Counted from the first letter of the stretch, positions 1 to 6,485 are shown. The stretch: DNA of 6,709 bases from Bryobacteraceae bacterium (GCA_025350445.1 JANXXV010000319.1:1-6709), one strand, 5' to 3'. Numbers and translations are program-made. The notes: a model not told the origin generated them from the letters alone.

Positions 1-598
1 TGTCAAGATCCTGCTCGACAGCCACGCGCATAGCGATCATGTGGCCGGCAACGCGCTGGTGAAACATCTGACGGGCGCGCGCGTGATGGTGATGAAGGGC
101 GACGAAGCGGTGGTCGCGACCGGAGGCAGCGGAGACTTCTATTATACCGGCCGGTGGACGGCTTGCCCGGTGGACAAAGTGCTGTACGACGGCGAGAAGG
201 TGTCGCTTGGAGGCAGCGAACTGGTGGCCCATTTGACTCCGGGGCACACTCGGGGCTGCACTACCTGGACCATGACGGCGACTGAACACGGGAAGATTTA
301 CCAGGTGGTGATTGTCGGCAGTCCGAATGTGAATCCGGGGTTCCAGTTGGTGAATGGCGCTAAGTATCCCGAGATGGCGGATGATTTCGCCCGGACGTTC
401 CGAATGCTGAAGGCGCTGCGCTGCGATGTGTTTTTAGGGGCGCACGGGGCCTACTACGGCATGGCGGAAAAGTACGCGCGGATTGGGAAGGGCGGCCAGA
501 ATCCGTTTGTCGACCCGGCGGGATATCAGGAGTTCGTGAAGAGCAAGGAGGCAACTTATCTTCAAAAGTTAAGCGATCAAAAGAGAGGCGGCAAGTAA
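1..598 (+). CDS. Subclass B3 metallo-beta-lactamase, 5' partial
   Basis: Zinc-dependent hydrolase of the metallo-beta-lactamase fold. B3 members open the beta-lactam ring and are normally exported to the periplasm. The frame is open from base 2, giving 198 visible residues before TAA at 596-598. B3 enzymes are usually near 290 residues, so roughly the first third, including any signal peptide, lies outside the window. Seen directly: the HAHSDH metal motif at bases 23-40 (HxHxDH, ligands H116, H118, D120 and H121 in standard numbering), the TPGHTRGCTTW motif with its His at 245-247 (H196), and LGAHGAYYGM with its His at 443-445 (H263). All six metal ligands expected of B3 are therefore present. 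The GTG at base 41 is internal and not the start. The gene converges on the minus-strand gene ending at 690. Substrate range cannot be read from sequence; a related non-lactam hydrolase remains possible. Confidence 0.9.
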   Translation, partial: VKILLDSHAHSDHVAGNALVKHLTGARVMVMKGDEAVVATGGSGDFYYTGRWTACPVDKVLYDGEKVSLGGSELVAHLTPGHTRGCTTWTMTATEHGKIYQVVIVGSPNVNPGFQLVNGAKYPEMADDFARTFRMLKALRCDVFLGAHGAYYGMAEKYARIGKGGQNPFVDPAGYQEFVKSKEATYLQKLSDQKRGGK

Positions 599-689
599 GT
601 TGGGATGGCGGAACTTGACTCTCTTGCGAAAGGGGCATGGTTCGGCCACCTGTTCAACCACTCAAAAATACAAACTGCCGGCAGCCTCG

Positions 690-1655
690 TTAGATCTCTG
701 GGCAGTTGCACTTCGCTTTCATGTCCGCCAAGGCTACCTGGAGATCAACGGCGTTCAGTTGCATTCGAGCGATTAGGTCATTGATCGTCGTTCGAAGGCT
801 TGCCATCGATAGGCCGCGCCCGCTACTGGCGGTGAACAGCAGGACGAGCCGGATCACCTCATTGAACTGGTTTCTGATTCTGGCGATGACGAAGCTGAAT
901 TGCTGTACTGCCGCTAGACATTCGGGGCTGGGGTTGAAGGCAGGCGAGGCCTGGCACCGGTTTGCGTCGCCAATTGTGTCGTTCGTGATAGAAACGACAA
1001 GCTGGATAGCGTCATTAAATCCAACGTTCATTTTAATTTTTAGCTCGCCCATGATGCGGTCGAGTTCTTTCGCCCGCTCCTCCACGGCCTTTCGAAAGGC
1101 AGGGCTCTGCGTCATGATAATGAGAACGGAGGCCACGAGAAACACGAGCAGGGCCAGCGCCAAGATGGCCCCACCTTCTTCGACCCCAGTGAAACCAATG
1201 ACGTTCGGCCGGCCTCCGAAAGCGGCGAGCGTCACGGCCTGCGGACCTTTAGCCTTTGCTGCAAGATCCTTGAATCCTGTGAGCCGCCTCAATTGCGAGG
1301 TCACGCGGTAGAAGGAGGGTTTCACCCGGGCCGGCGCGGAGCTGGCGAGGCCGTCCACGGATTTGAGCACGTCGAGAATTTGACTCAGAGCCGGCCCGAA
1401 CACGGCGGCCTCCTCGCCCATAATCTTCTTCAGTTGCCTGACGGTCGGCCCATTCGGGTCTACACGGCCGTCGGATTGGAGCCTTTCCTGCCGCTGGAAG
1501 GTGGTGATGGCGCCGACGGTCTCCTGCCCCACACGGCCGTCGATCGCGATCCACTTCTGACCGCTCTTGGCGCGGCACACGTTCAAAGCGCTCTGGATGA
1601 TCACCACGTCATTTGCGTGGTTAGCCCCCTGCTGTCCGACTGAATTCTCAATCAC
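690..1655 (-). CDS. Peptidoglycan-binding-like domain protein with one central membrane segment
   Basis: A 321-residue protein of unknown function. Residues about 8-78 look like a peptidoglycan-binding_1-type repeat: a DVVIIQSALN helix, then IDGRVGQETVGAITTFQR and SDGRVDPNGPTVRQL, matching the family pattern of a VQ..LN helix, DG.xGP.T..AI..FQ and a second DG..DP turn. There is no N-terminal signal peptide. One strongly hydrophobic segment lies near residues 161-182 (GGAILALALLVFLVASVLII), followed by a charged, probably helical region (AVEERAKELDRIMGEL) and a tail with four Cys at about 234, 246, 316 and 318. An in-frame ATG at 1700 exists, but I chose GTG 1655 because GAGGAGG sits 6 bases upstream and the repeat begins soon after. 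It may anchor at the envelope or be part of a secreted apparatus; nothing in the neighbourhood decides this. The domain call is moderate and the function unknown. Confidence 0.75.
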   Translation of the reverse strand: MIENSVGQQGANHANDVVIIQSALNVCRAKSGQKWIAIDGRVGQETVGAITTFQRQERLQSDGRVDPNGPTVRQLKKIMGEEAAVFGPALSQILDVLKSVDGLASSAPARVKPSFYRVTSQLRRLTGFKDLAAKAKGPQAVTLAAFGGRPNVIGFTGVEEGGAILALALLVFLVASVLIIMTQSPAFRKAVEERAKELDRIMGELKIKMNVGFNDAIQLVVSITNDTIGDANRCQASPAFNPSPECLAAVQQFSFVIARIRNQFNEVIRLVLLFTASSGRGLSMASLRTTINDLIARMQLNAVDLQVALADMKAKCNCPEI

Positions 1656-2052
1656 GGTAAGCCTCCTCGATTGGATAAATGGACGCAAACAGTACAGCAC
1701 TTATTTGCACCTGTTTCGTTGATCCCGCTGATTCCCCGGATAGCCAATTCGCGCGCGGCGATGCGAGGTGGAATTGCTCATAACACTGGGTCTCTAAGAA
1801 GCTTTCTCAAGGGGGAGCCTAGCAGCAAGACGATAGCGTTGACTAATTCCAAAACCGGACAGATCACGCACGATTCAAACCTGATATCTGATCTTGGAAT
1901 TTTGGTTGGGCACCGTCAATCGGATTCGAGTTTGGAAGGTTGACGGATTAGGTGCTTTCCGGAGAAGCCGCCGAAGCGGATCGGGGACGAGCGGCAATCC
2001 TGGAGTTAGAAAAGCCCGCCGGGGATGCTGAGCCGTGTCCGACCGGTGGGAC
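1656..2052. other. Intergenic stretch of about 400 bp, no gene recognised
   Basis: It lies between the start of the peptidoglycan-binding-like gene and the stop of the MFS gene, both on the minus strand, so it should hold the promoter of the former and any terminator of the latter. Much of 1680-1940 looks less GC-rich than the flanking genes. I translated the open plus-strand frames here and recognised nothing. A 7-bp inverted repeat (CCGTCAA at 1913-1919, TTGACGG at 1940-1946) is the only structure noticed and is weak. I could not pick a convincing -35/-10 pair. Confidence 0.5.
1662..1668 (-). promoter_or_regulatory. Ribosome binding site fixing a GTG start
   Basis: The minus strand reads GAGGAGG, then the 6-base spacer CTTACC, then GTG at 1655. 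This is a near-perfect Shine-Dalgarno match and the reason for preferring the GTG over the in-frame ATG at 1700, which has no comparable site. Confidence 0.75.
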
Positions 2053-3285
2053 TCATCGGCGCTTTCCGTCGCGTGGAAGGCTCAACAGCCACATGTTCGA
2101 CAGCCAGATACCGGCGACGGCAATCGCCATGGCTTCGCGGAGTCCGGTGATTCCGGCGATGATGCCGCCGGCTAACGCGCCGATGGGAAGCACACCCTGG
2201 CTCAGGCTCTGCATCGCAGCGTTGACGCGGCCTAAGCGCTCATCCGGGGTGAACTGTTGGCGGAAGCTGATTTCATTGGTCATGAAGATAACCATGGCGC
2301 AGTCGCCGGCCAACTGCGAGACCATGAGAAATGCCGCTCCGCGCCAAACCGGGCCGGACGCCAGCGGGATCACGGTGGAGGCGGCGGCCAGCGCGAGGGA
2401 GCTGTAAATGAATGTCCGCCGCATACCGAAGTGGTTGGAGACGCGCTCCGCGAACAATGCGCCGCACATATTTCCAATTCCACCCGTTGCGATCACAATG
2501 CCGAGGAGCCCCGCACCCTGGTGGAGTTCGCGAAGGGCGTAGAGCAGGTAGAGCGACGCGAAGAATCCGAAGAACAGGTAGATGGTGACGCTGCGCCCGG
2601 CAAGCGCGCGCAAGGCGCGGTGCGTCCAGATGAAATGCAAACCCGCGAGTATCTCCGTTTGGAAATGTGTTGCCTCCGGCGGGCTTGGCGGCGGTTCCGG
2701 TTTGCGGACCAACGCCACACAGGCGGCCGAACAGAGGAAAGAAACCGCATCTCACAAAATGGCGACGGGCGCGGAGATCCACTGAATCAGCATGCCGGTG
2801 ATGGCCGGGCCCGCGACGTCCGCTGTTGCCGTACTGAGCGCGAGTTTGCTGTTGGCTTCGAGGACGTGATCGCGGTCCACCAGCGAGGGCACGTAGGACT
2901 GATAGGCGACGTCGAAGCAGATGGTGAGAACGCCAGTGATGGCCGCAACGATGTACAGATAGTGAAGCGTCAGCATCCCCTGCCCGGCTGCGACCGGAAT
3001 GGTAACAAGCAGTGCGGCCCGCGCAATGTCGGCGCCTATCATGACAGGCCGGCGGCGTATGCGGTCCACCCAGGCGCCGACGGGCAGTCCAAAAATCAGG
3101 CTGGCGAAGCCACTCAGCGCCGCCAGGTGGCCCATCTGCGCGGGCGTTGCACTCAACGTCTGCACGGCGACGATCGGCAGGCCGATTAGTGTGATTCGCG
3201 ATCCCACTTCGGAGATGGTCTGTCCGATCCAGAGCTTCATGAAGTCGCCGTGACGCCAGAGTGTACGGGCCTGCCGGGCTTCCAT
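2053..3285 (-). pseudogene. MFS exporter (MFS_3/EntS-like) interrupted by an in-frame TGA
   Basis: Major facilitator transporter, an inner-membrane proton-driven exporter of small molecules; substrate unknown. Read through, it is 410 codons, the usual length for a 12-helix MFS_3-type exporter. Motif A is clear in the loop after helix 2 (GLPVGAWVDRIRRRP), as is the FDVAYQSYVPSLVDRDHVLEANSKL-type region followed by AGPAITGMLI, typical of this group. The C-terminal half has six hydrophobic segments and ends in KRR. At 2752-2754 the minus strand reads TGA (codon 178), between APVAIL and DAVSFLCSA, the start of helix 6. Both halves are in the same frame, so the lesion is one nonsense codon. ATG 3285 is preferred; ATG 3297 four codons earlier is possible, and neither has a strong ribosome site. 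A GTG at 2718 could restart only a half transporter. A sequencing error is the main alternative. Confidence 0.85.
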
Positions 3286-3320
3286 GAGTATTTCCATAGT
3301 GAAGCACAGCCTGAACGGGC

Positions 3321-3326
3321 GATAAT
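3321..3326 (+). promoter_or_regulatory. Possible -10 box (GATAAT) just upstream of ribBA
   Basis: GATAAT differs from TATAAT at one position and ends 8 bases before the ribBA ATG. Used as a -10, it would start transcription almost at the ATG, giving a nearly leaderless message. That would fit the lack of a good Shine-Dalgarno sequence, since only GAGA at 3327-3330 precedes the start. I see no convincing -35 at the right spacing, so this is a weak call. Confidence 0.2.
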
Positions 3327-3334
3327 GAGAGCAC

Positions 3335-4462
3335 ATGCCATTTGCTTCGATTCGAGAGGCCCTGGAGGATTTTCGCGCCGGCCGGATGCTGGTTGTCGTG
3401 GATGATCAAGACCGCGAGAACGAGGGCGATCTGACGATTGCGGCGGAGAAGGTTACGCCGGAGATCATCAACTTCATGGCGACCCACGGGCGTGGATTGA
3501 TCTGCCTGGCGCTGAGCCCGGAACGTTGCGATCAACTGGACCTGCCGCTGATGTCGCAAAATAATACGTCGCGCTTCGGCACGGCGTTTTGCGAGGCAAT
3601 TGACGCACGGGAGGGCGTGACGACGGGAATTTCCGCGGCCGACCGTGCGCATACTATTCAACTGGCGATGCGGTCCGATACACGTCCGGGAGATCTGTCG
3701 CGGCCGGGGCACGTGTTTCCGCTGCGGGCCAGAGAGGGCGGCGTTCTGGTGCGGGCGGGACAGACGGAGGCGGCCGTGGATCTGGCGCGCATGTCGGGTT
3801 TTGAGCCCGGCGGCGTGATCTGCGAAATCATGAGCGCGGACGGCACCATGGCGCGTGTTCCGGAACTGATTGAGTTTTGCAAGACGCACGGGATGAAGAT
3901 GATTTCCGTGGCGGACCTGATCCGCTACCGGCTGCGGAATGAACGCTTCATCCGGCGGGAGGCGGAGGGGACAATTCGCACAGAGTTCGGCGAATTCCGC
4001 ACCATTGCGTACAGCAGTTCCATTGATCCGGAGACGCACCTGGCGTTGGTGATGGGCAATGTTCATACGGAGGGTGTGGCACTGGTTCGTGTCCATTCGC
4101 ATTGCGTTTACGGCGACATATTCGGGTCTTGCGATTGCGATTGCCGCGACATGGTGCGCGGCGCGCTGCGGAGGATTGCGGAAGAAGGGTCCGGGGCGCT
4201 GGTCTACTTGCATCAGACCGGGCCGGGGCTGCGCATGCAGCGCGATGGCGCCAGCGGGCGCAGGCTGCTGCCGCACAGCAGAGACATCAGCACTACGGTT
4301 ACCCCGGACCGGCAGCGGAAACTACAACATGAGGCGGGCATCGGAGCGCAGATTCTAGCCGACCTGGGGCTGCATAAAATCCGGCTGCTAACAAATCATC
4401 CCAGAAAGATTGTGGGCCTGGAAGGGTATGGGATCGAGATTGTGGAACAGGTGCCGATTTAG
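3335..4462 (+). CDS. ribBA: Bifunctional RibBA: DHBP synthase with divergent GTP cyclohydrolase II half
   Basis: Cytoplasmic riboflavin-pathway enzyme of 375 residues. Residues 1-200 are 3,4-dihydroxy-2-butanone 4-phosphate synthase (ribulose 5-phosphate to the four-carbon unit). Visible motifs are [11 protein letters not shown] at 23-33, [10 protein letters not shown] at 51-60, FGTAF...[11 protein letters not shown] at 81-104, RPGHVFPL at 123-130, [18 protein letters not shown] at 133-150 and [16 protein letters not shown] at 163-178. Residues about 205-375 match GTP cyclohydrolase II: HSHC with Cys257, then Cys268 and Cys270 in CDCDC, correspond to the three E. coli zinc cysteines C54, C65 and C67, and [10 protein letters not shown]...[10 protein letters not shown] closes the domain. 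However, the central GTP-site motif (RQEGRNIGL in E. coli) is replaced by LHQTGPGLR, and the AYxLQD and EANxxLG segments are not recognisable. The start ATG gives the expected RibB N-terminus. No FMN riboswitch fits the 49-bp upstream gap. Confidence 0.93.
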   Translation: MPFASIREALEDFRAGRMLVVVDDQDRENEGDLTIAAEKVTPEIINFMATHGRGLICLALSPERCDQLDLPLMSQNNTSRFGTAFCEAIDAREGVTTGISAADRAHTIQLAMRSDTRPGDLSRPGHVFPLRAREGGVLVRAGQTEAAVDLARMSGFEPGGVICEIMSADGTMARVPELIEFCKTHGMKMISVADLIRYRLRNERFIRREAEGTIRTEFGEFRTIAYSSSIDPETHLALVMGNVHTEGVALVRVHSHCVYGDIFGSCDCDCRDMVRGALRRIAEEGSGALVYLHQTGPGLRMQRDGASGRRLLPHSRDISTTVTPDRQRKLQHEAGIGAQILADLGLHKIRLLTNHPRKIVGLEGYGIEIVEQVPI

Positions 4463-4501
4463 CAGGGAACTTTTCCGCCTGATTCGGCGTTACAACTAGA
4501 C

Positions 4502-4507
4502 GAGGAG
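4502..4507 (+). promoter_or_regulatory. Ribosome binding site of the exported-protein gene
   Basis: GAGGAG lies 4 bases before the ATG at 4512. The spacing is short but the match is strong, and the start it selects yields a clean signal sequence. Confidence 0.7.
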
Positions 4508-4511
4508 CTTT

Positions 4512-5459
4512 ATGGCAATTATCAAATGCACTCTTTTGTTCGCCCTGGCAGCTTGTTCCGCGTTCGCCGCGGATTCAGGCCTGCTGAGTCTGCTTTCGCC
4601 CGACGCGAAAGTTGTGGCGGGAATCCATGTGGACCGGAGCACGGCATCGCAGTTCGGCCAGTTTGTGTTGAAGCAGATGCAGCGGGAAGACGCGGACTTC
4701 AACAAGTTTGTCCTCTCCACGGGATTCGATCCACGGCGGGATTTGACGGAAGTGATTGTCAGCTCCGCCAATGTGCAGCAGAAGGGCCATGGACTGGTGT
4801 TGGCGCGCGGCACGTTTGACATTGCCAAGTTAACGGCCCAGGCAAAATTGAGCGGCGGTTCCATTACGAACTACAAAGATGTACAGGTGATCGCCGGCAA
4901 ATCCGATGGATGGATTGCTTTTCTGGACGGCCGCACGGCGGCGTTAGGGGATTCCGATCTGGTTCGGACCGCGATTGACAGGCGCGGCGCGGGCGTCAGC
5001 GTCGACCAGAAACTCGCCGCGAAGGTGAACGAGGTGAGCGGCAAGTACGACGCCTGGATGGTGTCGATTGCGCCGCTGTCGAGCTTCTCCGGGAAGCTGC
5101 CGGATCAGCGGATGAATGGCATGATCAACGGCGATATGGTGCAGGGTATCGAGCAGGCGAGCGGCGGCGTGGTGTTCGGCGCCAATGTTCAGGTTGCCGG
5201 TGAGGCGGTGACGCGGTCGGAAAAAGATGCCACGGCGCTTGCCGATGTAGTGCGGTTTCTGGCGGGGATGGTGCAGATGAACAGGGAGAAGCCGGAAGTG
5301 GCTAAGCTTGCGGCGGTGCTGGATACGATGGTCCTCAAGGCTTCAGCGAACACGCTTACGATTTCGTTGTCGGTGCCGGAGAGCGATCTGGAGCAGATGG
5401 TGAAGCCGGCGCGAAACGGCGCGGTGCGGACCGTTTCGGTTCAGAAGAACGCGCGATAA
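4512..5459 (+). CDS. Exported protein of unknown function
   Basis: A 315-residue protein with an N-terminal export signal (MAIIKCTLLFALAACSAFAA). Two readings are possible: signal peptidase I cleavage after the AFA(A) at 17-20, or a lipobox LAAC at 12-15 giving a lipoprotein with Cys15 and +2 Ser. The mature part opens with LLSLLSPDAKVVAGIHVDR and continues with FVLSTGFDPRRDLTEVIV and a GHGLVLARGTFD strand. I associate this pattern with uncharacterised secreted acidobacterial proteins but can give no family name. No catalytic motif or further membrane segment is visible; alternating short strands and helices suggest a globular extracytoplasmic domain. The gene begins 49 bases after the ribBA stop on the same strand, so cotranscription is possible. 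No hairpin terminator is obvious between them. Confidence 0.85.
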   Translation: MAIIKCTLLFALAACSAFAADSGLLSLLSPDAKVVAGIHVDRSTASQFGQFVLKQMQREDADFNKFVLSTGFDPRRDLTEVIVSSANVQQKGHGLVLARGTFDIAKLTAQAKLSGGSITNYKDVQVIAGKSDGWIAFLDGRTAALGDSDLVRTAIDRRGAGVSVDQKLAAKVNEVSGKYDAWMVSIAPLSSFSGKLPDQRMNGMINGDMVQGIEQASGGVVFGANVQVAGEAVTRSEKDATALADVVRFLAGMVQMNREKPEVAKLAAVLDTMVLKASANTLTISLSVPESDLEQMVKPARNGAVRTVSVQKNAR

Positions 5460-5466
5460 TGGTCTT

Positions 5467-5908
5467 GTGACGATTATTGCAAGAGTCGTGGTGGACGAGG
5501 CCAAGATTGAGGCTGGTGTCGAACGAGCTGCGCAAGCTTTGGCCCCGGATGTTGTGCGTGTCCGCTACACCCTGGGCGAAGACTGGACTGGAGACCCTTC
5601 TGTTTTTCAAGTTGGTGCTATCTAAAGAAGGCCCGCCTCTTGGAGCATTTGGGCGAAACGACTCAGCGCATTGAATCGACCTAGATCCGGCATTATAACT
5701 GCCAAGGCCCCAGCTGCTTACGGATAAAAAGCCTATCCGTTCTGACCGAGTGCAACTGCCGGATTTAGGATCTAAGATCATGAATGGAGTAAATCCCGAT
5801 GAACCCGACATTTACGCTTACTTCATTTTTCCGAGCGCGTCCGAACGGCTCGCCAACAAGGAAGCGGCGTTGGATCTGATCAATCGCGTTTCCCGGCAAC
5901 CTGCTTGA
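5467..5908 (+). pseudogene. Decayed small protein with GEDWTGDP motif, first gene of a fossil cassette
   Basis: Remains of a protein of about 100 residues, unrecognised by name, read by joining frames. GTG at 5467 opens 52 codons containing RVVVDEAKIEAGVERAAQAL, DVVRVRYTLGEDWTGDPSVF and then TAA at 5623. At the T5 run 5603-5607 the sense moves to the next frame (FFKLVLS), then near 5625 to the third (KKARLLEHLGETTQRIEST) until TAG at 5682. After a 90-bp inverted-repeat element it resumes at ATG 5780 as MNGVNPDEPDIYAYF, IFPSASERLANKEAA and so on, to TGA 5906-5908. From memory, intact relatives read like GEDWxGDPxIFFxVxLSDE...HLxEVxxRI...PDELGxxAYFNFRSxSEQ...EPAW, so a further shift near 5870 (AAW, stop at 5877-5879) may mark the original end. 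It starts 8 bases after the upstream stop and has no strong ribosome site. The frame joins are my inference. Confidence 0.7.
5680..5769. repeat. 90-bp element bounded by 13-bp imperfect inverted repeats
   Basis: The left arm 5680-5692 reads cctagatccggca. The right arm 5757-5769 reads tgccggatttagg, whose complement matches the left arm at 12 of 13 positions; in RNA the odd position is a G-U pair. Inside is a second hairpin with a 7-bp perfect stem, ACGGATA 5720-5726 and TATCCGT 5734-5740, around a 7-base loop. The heptamer aactgcc also occurs twice, at 5697-5703 and 5754-5760. The element falls between two recognisable pieces of the GEDWTGDP pseudogene, so it appears inserted. It could be a miniature mobile element or a REP-type palindrome. 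Confidence 0.55.
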
Positions 5909-6467
5909 GCAAGCAAGGCACCTTGCTTAACGCGAACCAACGCGGCCCCGTCAAGCGAGCTTACGGAGAGCAGTATCGGCTGCCTGCTATGCCCCTTTTC
6001 AGCTCCTTATTGCAGAGTCCACTCTCAACTGGAGAAGAGTTGATCACAGACCACAGCTGGCCGGGAGCCTGCCGGAATGAAACTGGTTTCAACCAAGAAT
6101 GAACAACTTTCTAGAAATTCTATCTCCGACACAGTCCCAGGTTGTTTGCACACGGAAAGAGGAAGTCGGCTTTCCGGCAAGCAACGCGCTAACTGCAAAT
6201 AAATTCTTAAATTCCAAACCAGCGCCTATGCCCGGAGTGGAACTGGATTCCATTCGCCATTTGAACTTTGTATCAGCAACTTTCTTTCGAGCGCAGCAGC
6301 TACGGCTGCTTGCCGATTACGACAACGCTGCCCAATGAACCAGAATGGAAACGCTTGCGATGATAGCCAAAGTCGAGTCTGCGTTCGAGAGCTGGCAGGT
6401 CCGCAAAGACTCTTCCGCGGCGCAAGCCTGCTTGCTTTCGCTGCTGGGTAATCCCAGAGGAATCTAA
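5883..6467 (+). pseudogene. Decayed HEPN-domain protein, second gene of the fossil cassette
   Basis: HEPN proteins are small all-helical proteins, many of them RNases that act as toxins or effectors. One frame carries the gene across about 194 codons: NLLEQARHLA, TAA at 5928, REPTRPRQASLRRAVSAACY, APFQLLIAESTLNW to 6032, TGA at 6078, then HLNFVSATFFRAQQLRLL, ADYDNAAQ, TGA at 6336, TRMETLAMIAKVESAFESW, AAQACLLSLLGNPRGI and TAA at 6465-6467. Relatives I remember read LRRAVSTAYYALFHLLI, QQxRHxADYD, WTRxE and AFxSW...AAQxYLLSLL, so the 6336 stop replaces a Trp (TGG to TGA). Around 6070-6120 the neighbouring frame (GMKLVSTKNEQLSR) fits better, suggesting a local pair of frameshifts. The start appears lost: ATC at 5883 occupies the place of an ATG. 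The HEPN R-x4-6-H catalytic motif is not identifiable. Family call moderate to good; inactive state near certain. Confidence 0.72.
5911..5928. repeat. 18-bp perfect palindrome with 2-base centre
   Basis: AAGCAAGG, CA, CCTTGCTT: arms of 8 bp. It sits near the 5' end of the HEPN remnant and overlaps the first base of its TAA stop. It could be an operator for autoregulation of the cassette or a coincidence of the coding sequence QARHLA. Confidence 0.3.
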
Positions 6468-6485
6468 TTCGTGGTAGCTTCAAGA

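Noticed and set aside
661..692. Rho-independent terminator of the minus-strand gene ending at 690
   Set aside because: The palindrome CTGCCGGCAG (676-685) followed on the minus strand by a T-rich run looks suggestive, but the stem is only about 3 bp once a loop is allowed.
2005..2030. Terminator downstream of the MFS gene on the minus strand
   Set aside because: The GC-rich CCCCGGCGGGC followed by TTTT has no stem longer than 3 bp.
1671..2407. Plus-strand open frames at 1671-1943 and 1952-2407
   Set aside because: No recognisable domains and no ribosome sites. The second mostly lies antisense to the MFS C-terminal half.
2752..2754. TGA in the MFS gene as selenocysteine
   Set aside because: No obvious SECIS-like hairpin follows directly, the codon lies at the start of a membrane helix, and I know of no selenocysteine MFS transporter.
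3298..3334. FMN riboswitch before ribBA
   Set aside because: The 49-bp gap is far too short and lacks the conserved RFN elements.
2273..4276. 667-codon open frame on the minus strand opposite ribBA and shifted against the MFS gene
   Set aside because: Its translation is Arg/His/Pro-rich with no family features. It is a GC-driven shadow of ribBA and the MFS gene, both of which have clear family motifs.
6295..6310. Hairpin AGCAGC-TACG-GCTGCT with a UNCG-type loop
   Set aside because: It falls in the codons for QQLRLL of the HEPN remnant, where CAG and CTG codons give such pairing by chance.
5905..6338. Short open frames at 5905-6102 and 6099-6338 as separate small genes
   Set aside because: The first is off the frame of the HEPN-like blocks. 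The second is the HEPN frame between two of its stops, not an independent gene.
2053..6467. TGA reassigned to Trp, since two remnants have internal TGA
   Set aside because: The MFS gene also uses TGA as its natural stop at 2053, the HEPN remnant has a TAA stop as well, and its neighbour is frame-shifted. Ordinary decay explains it better.
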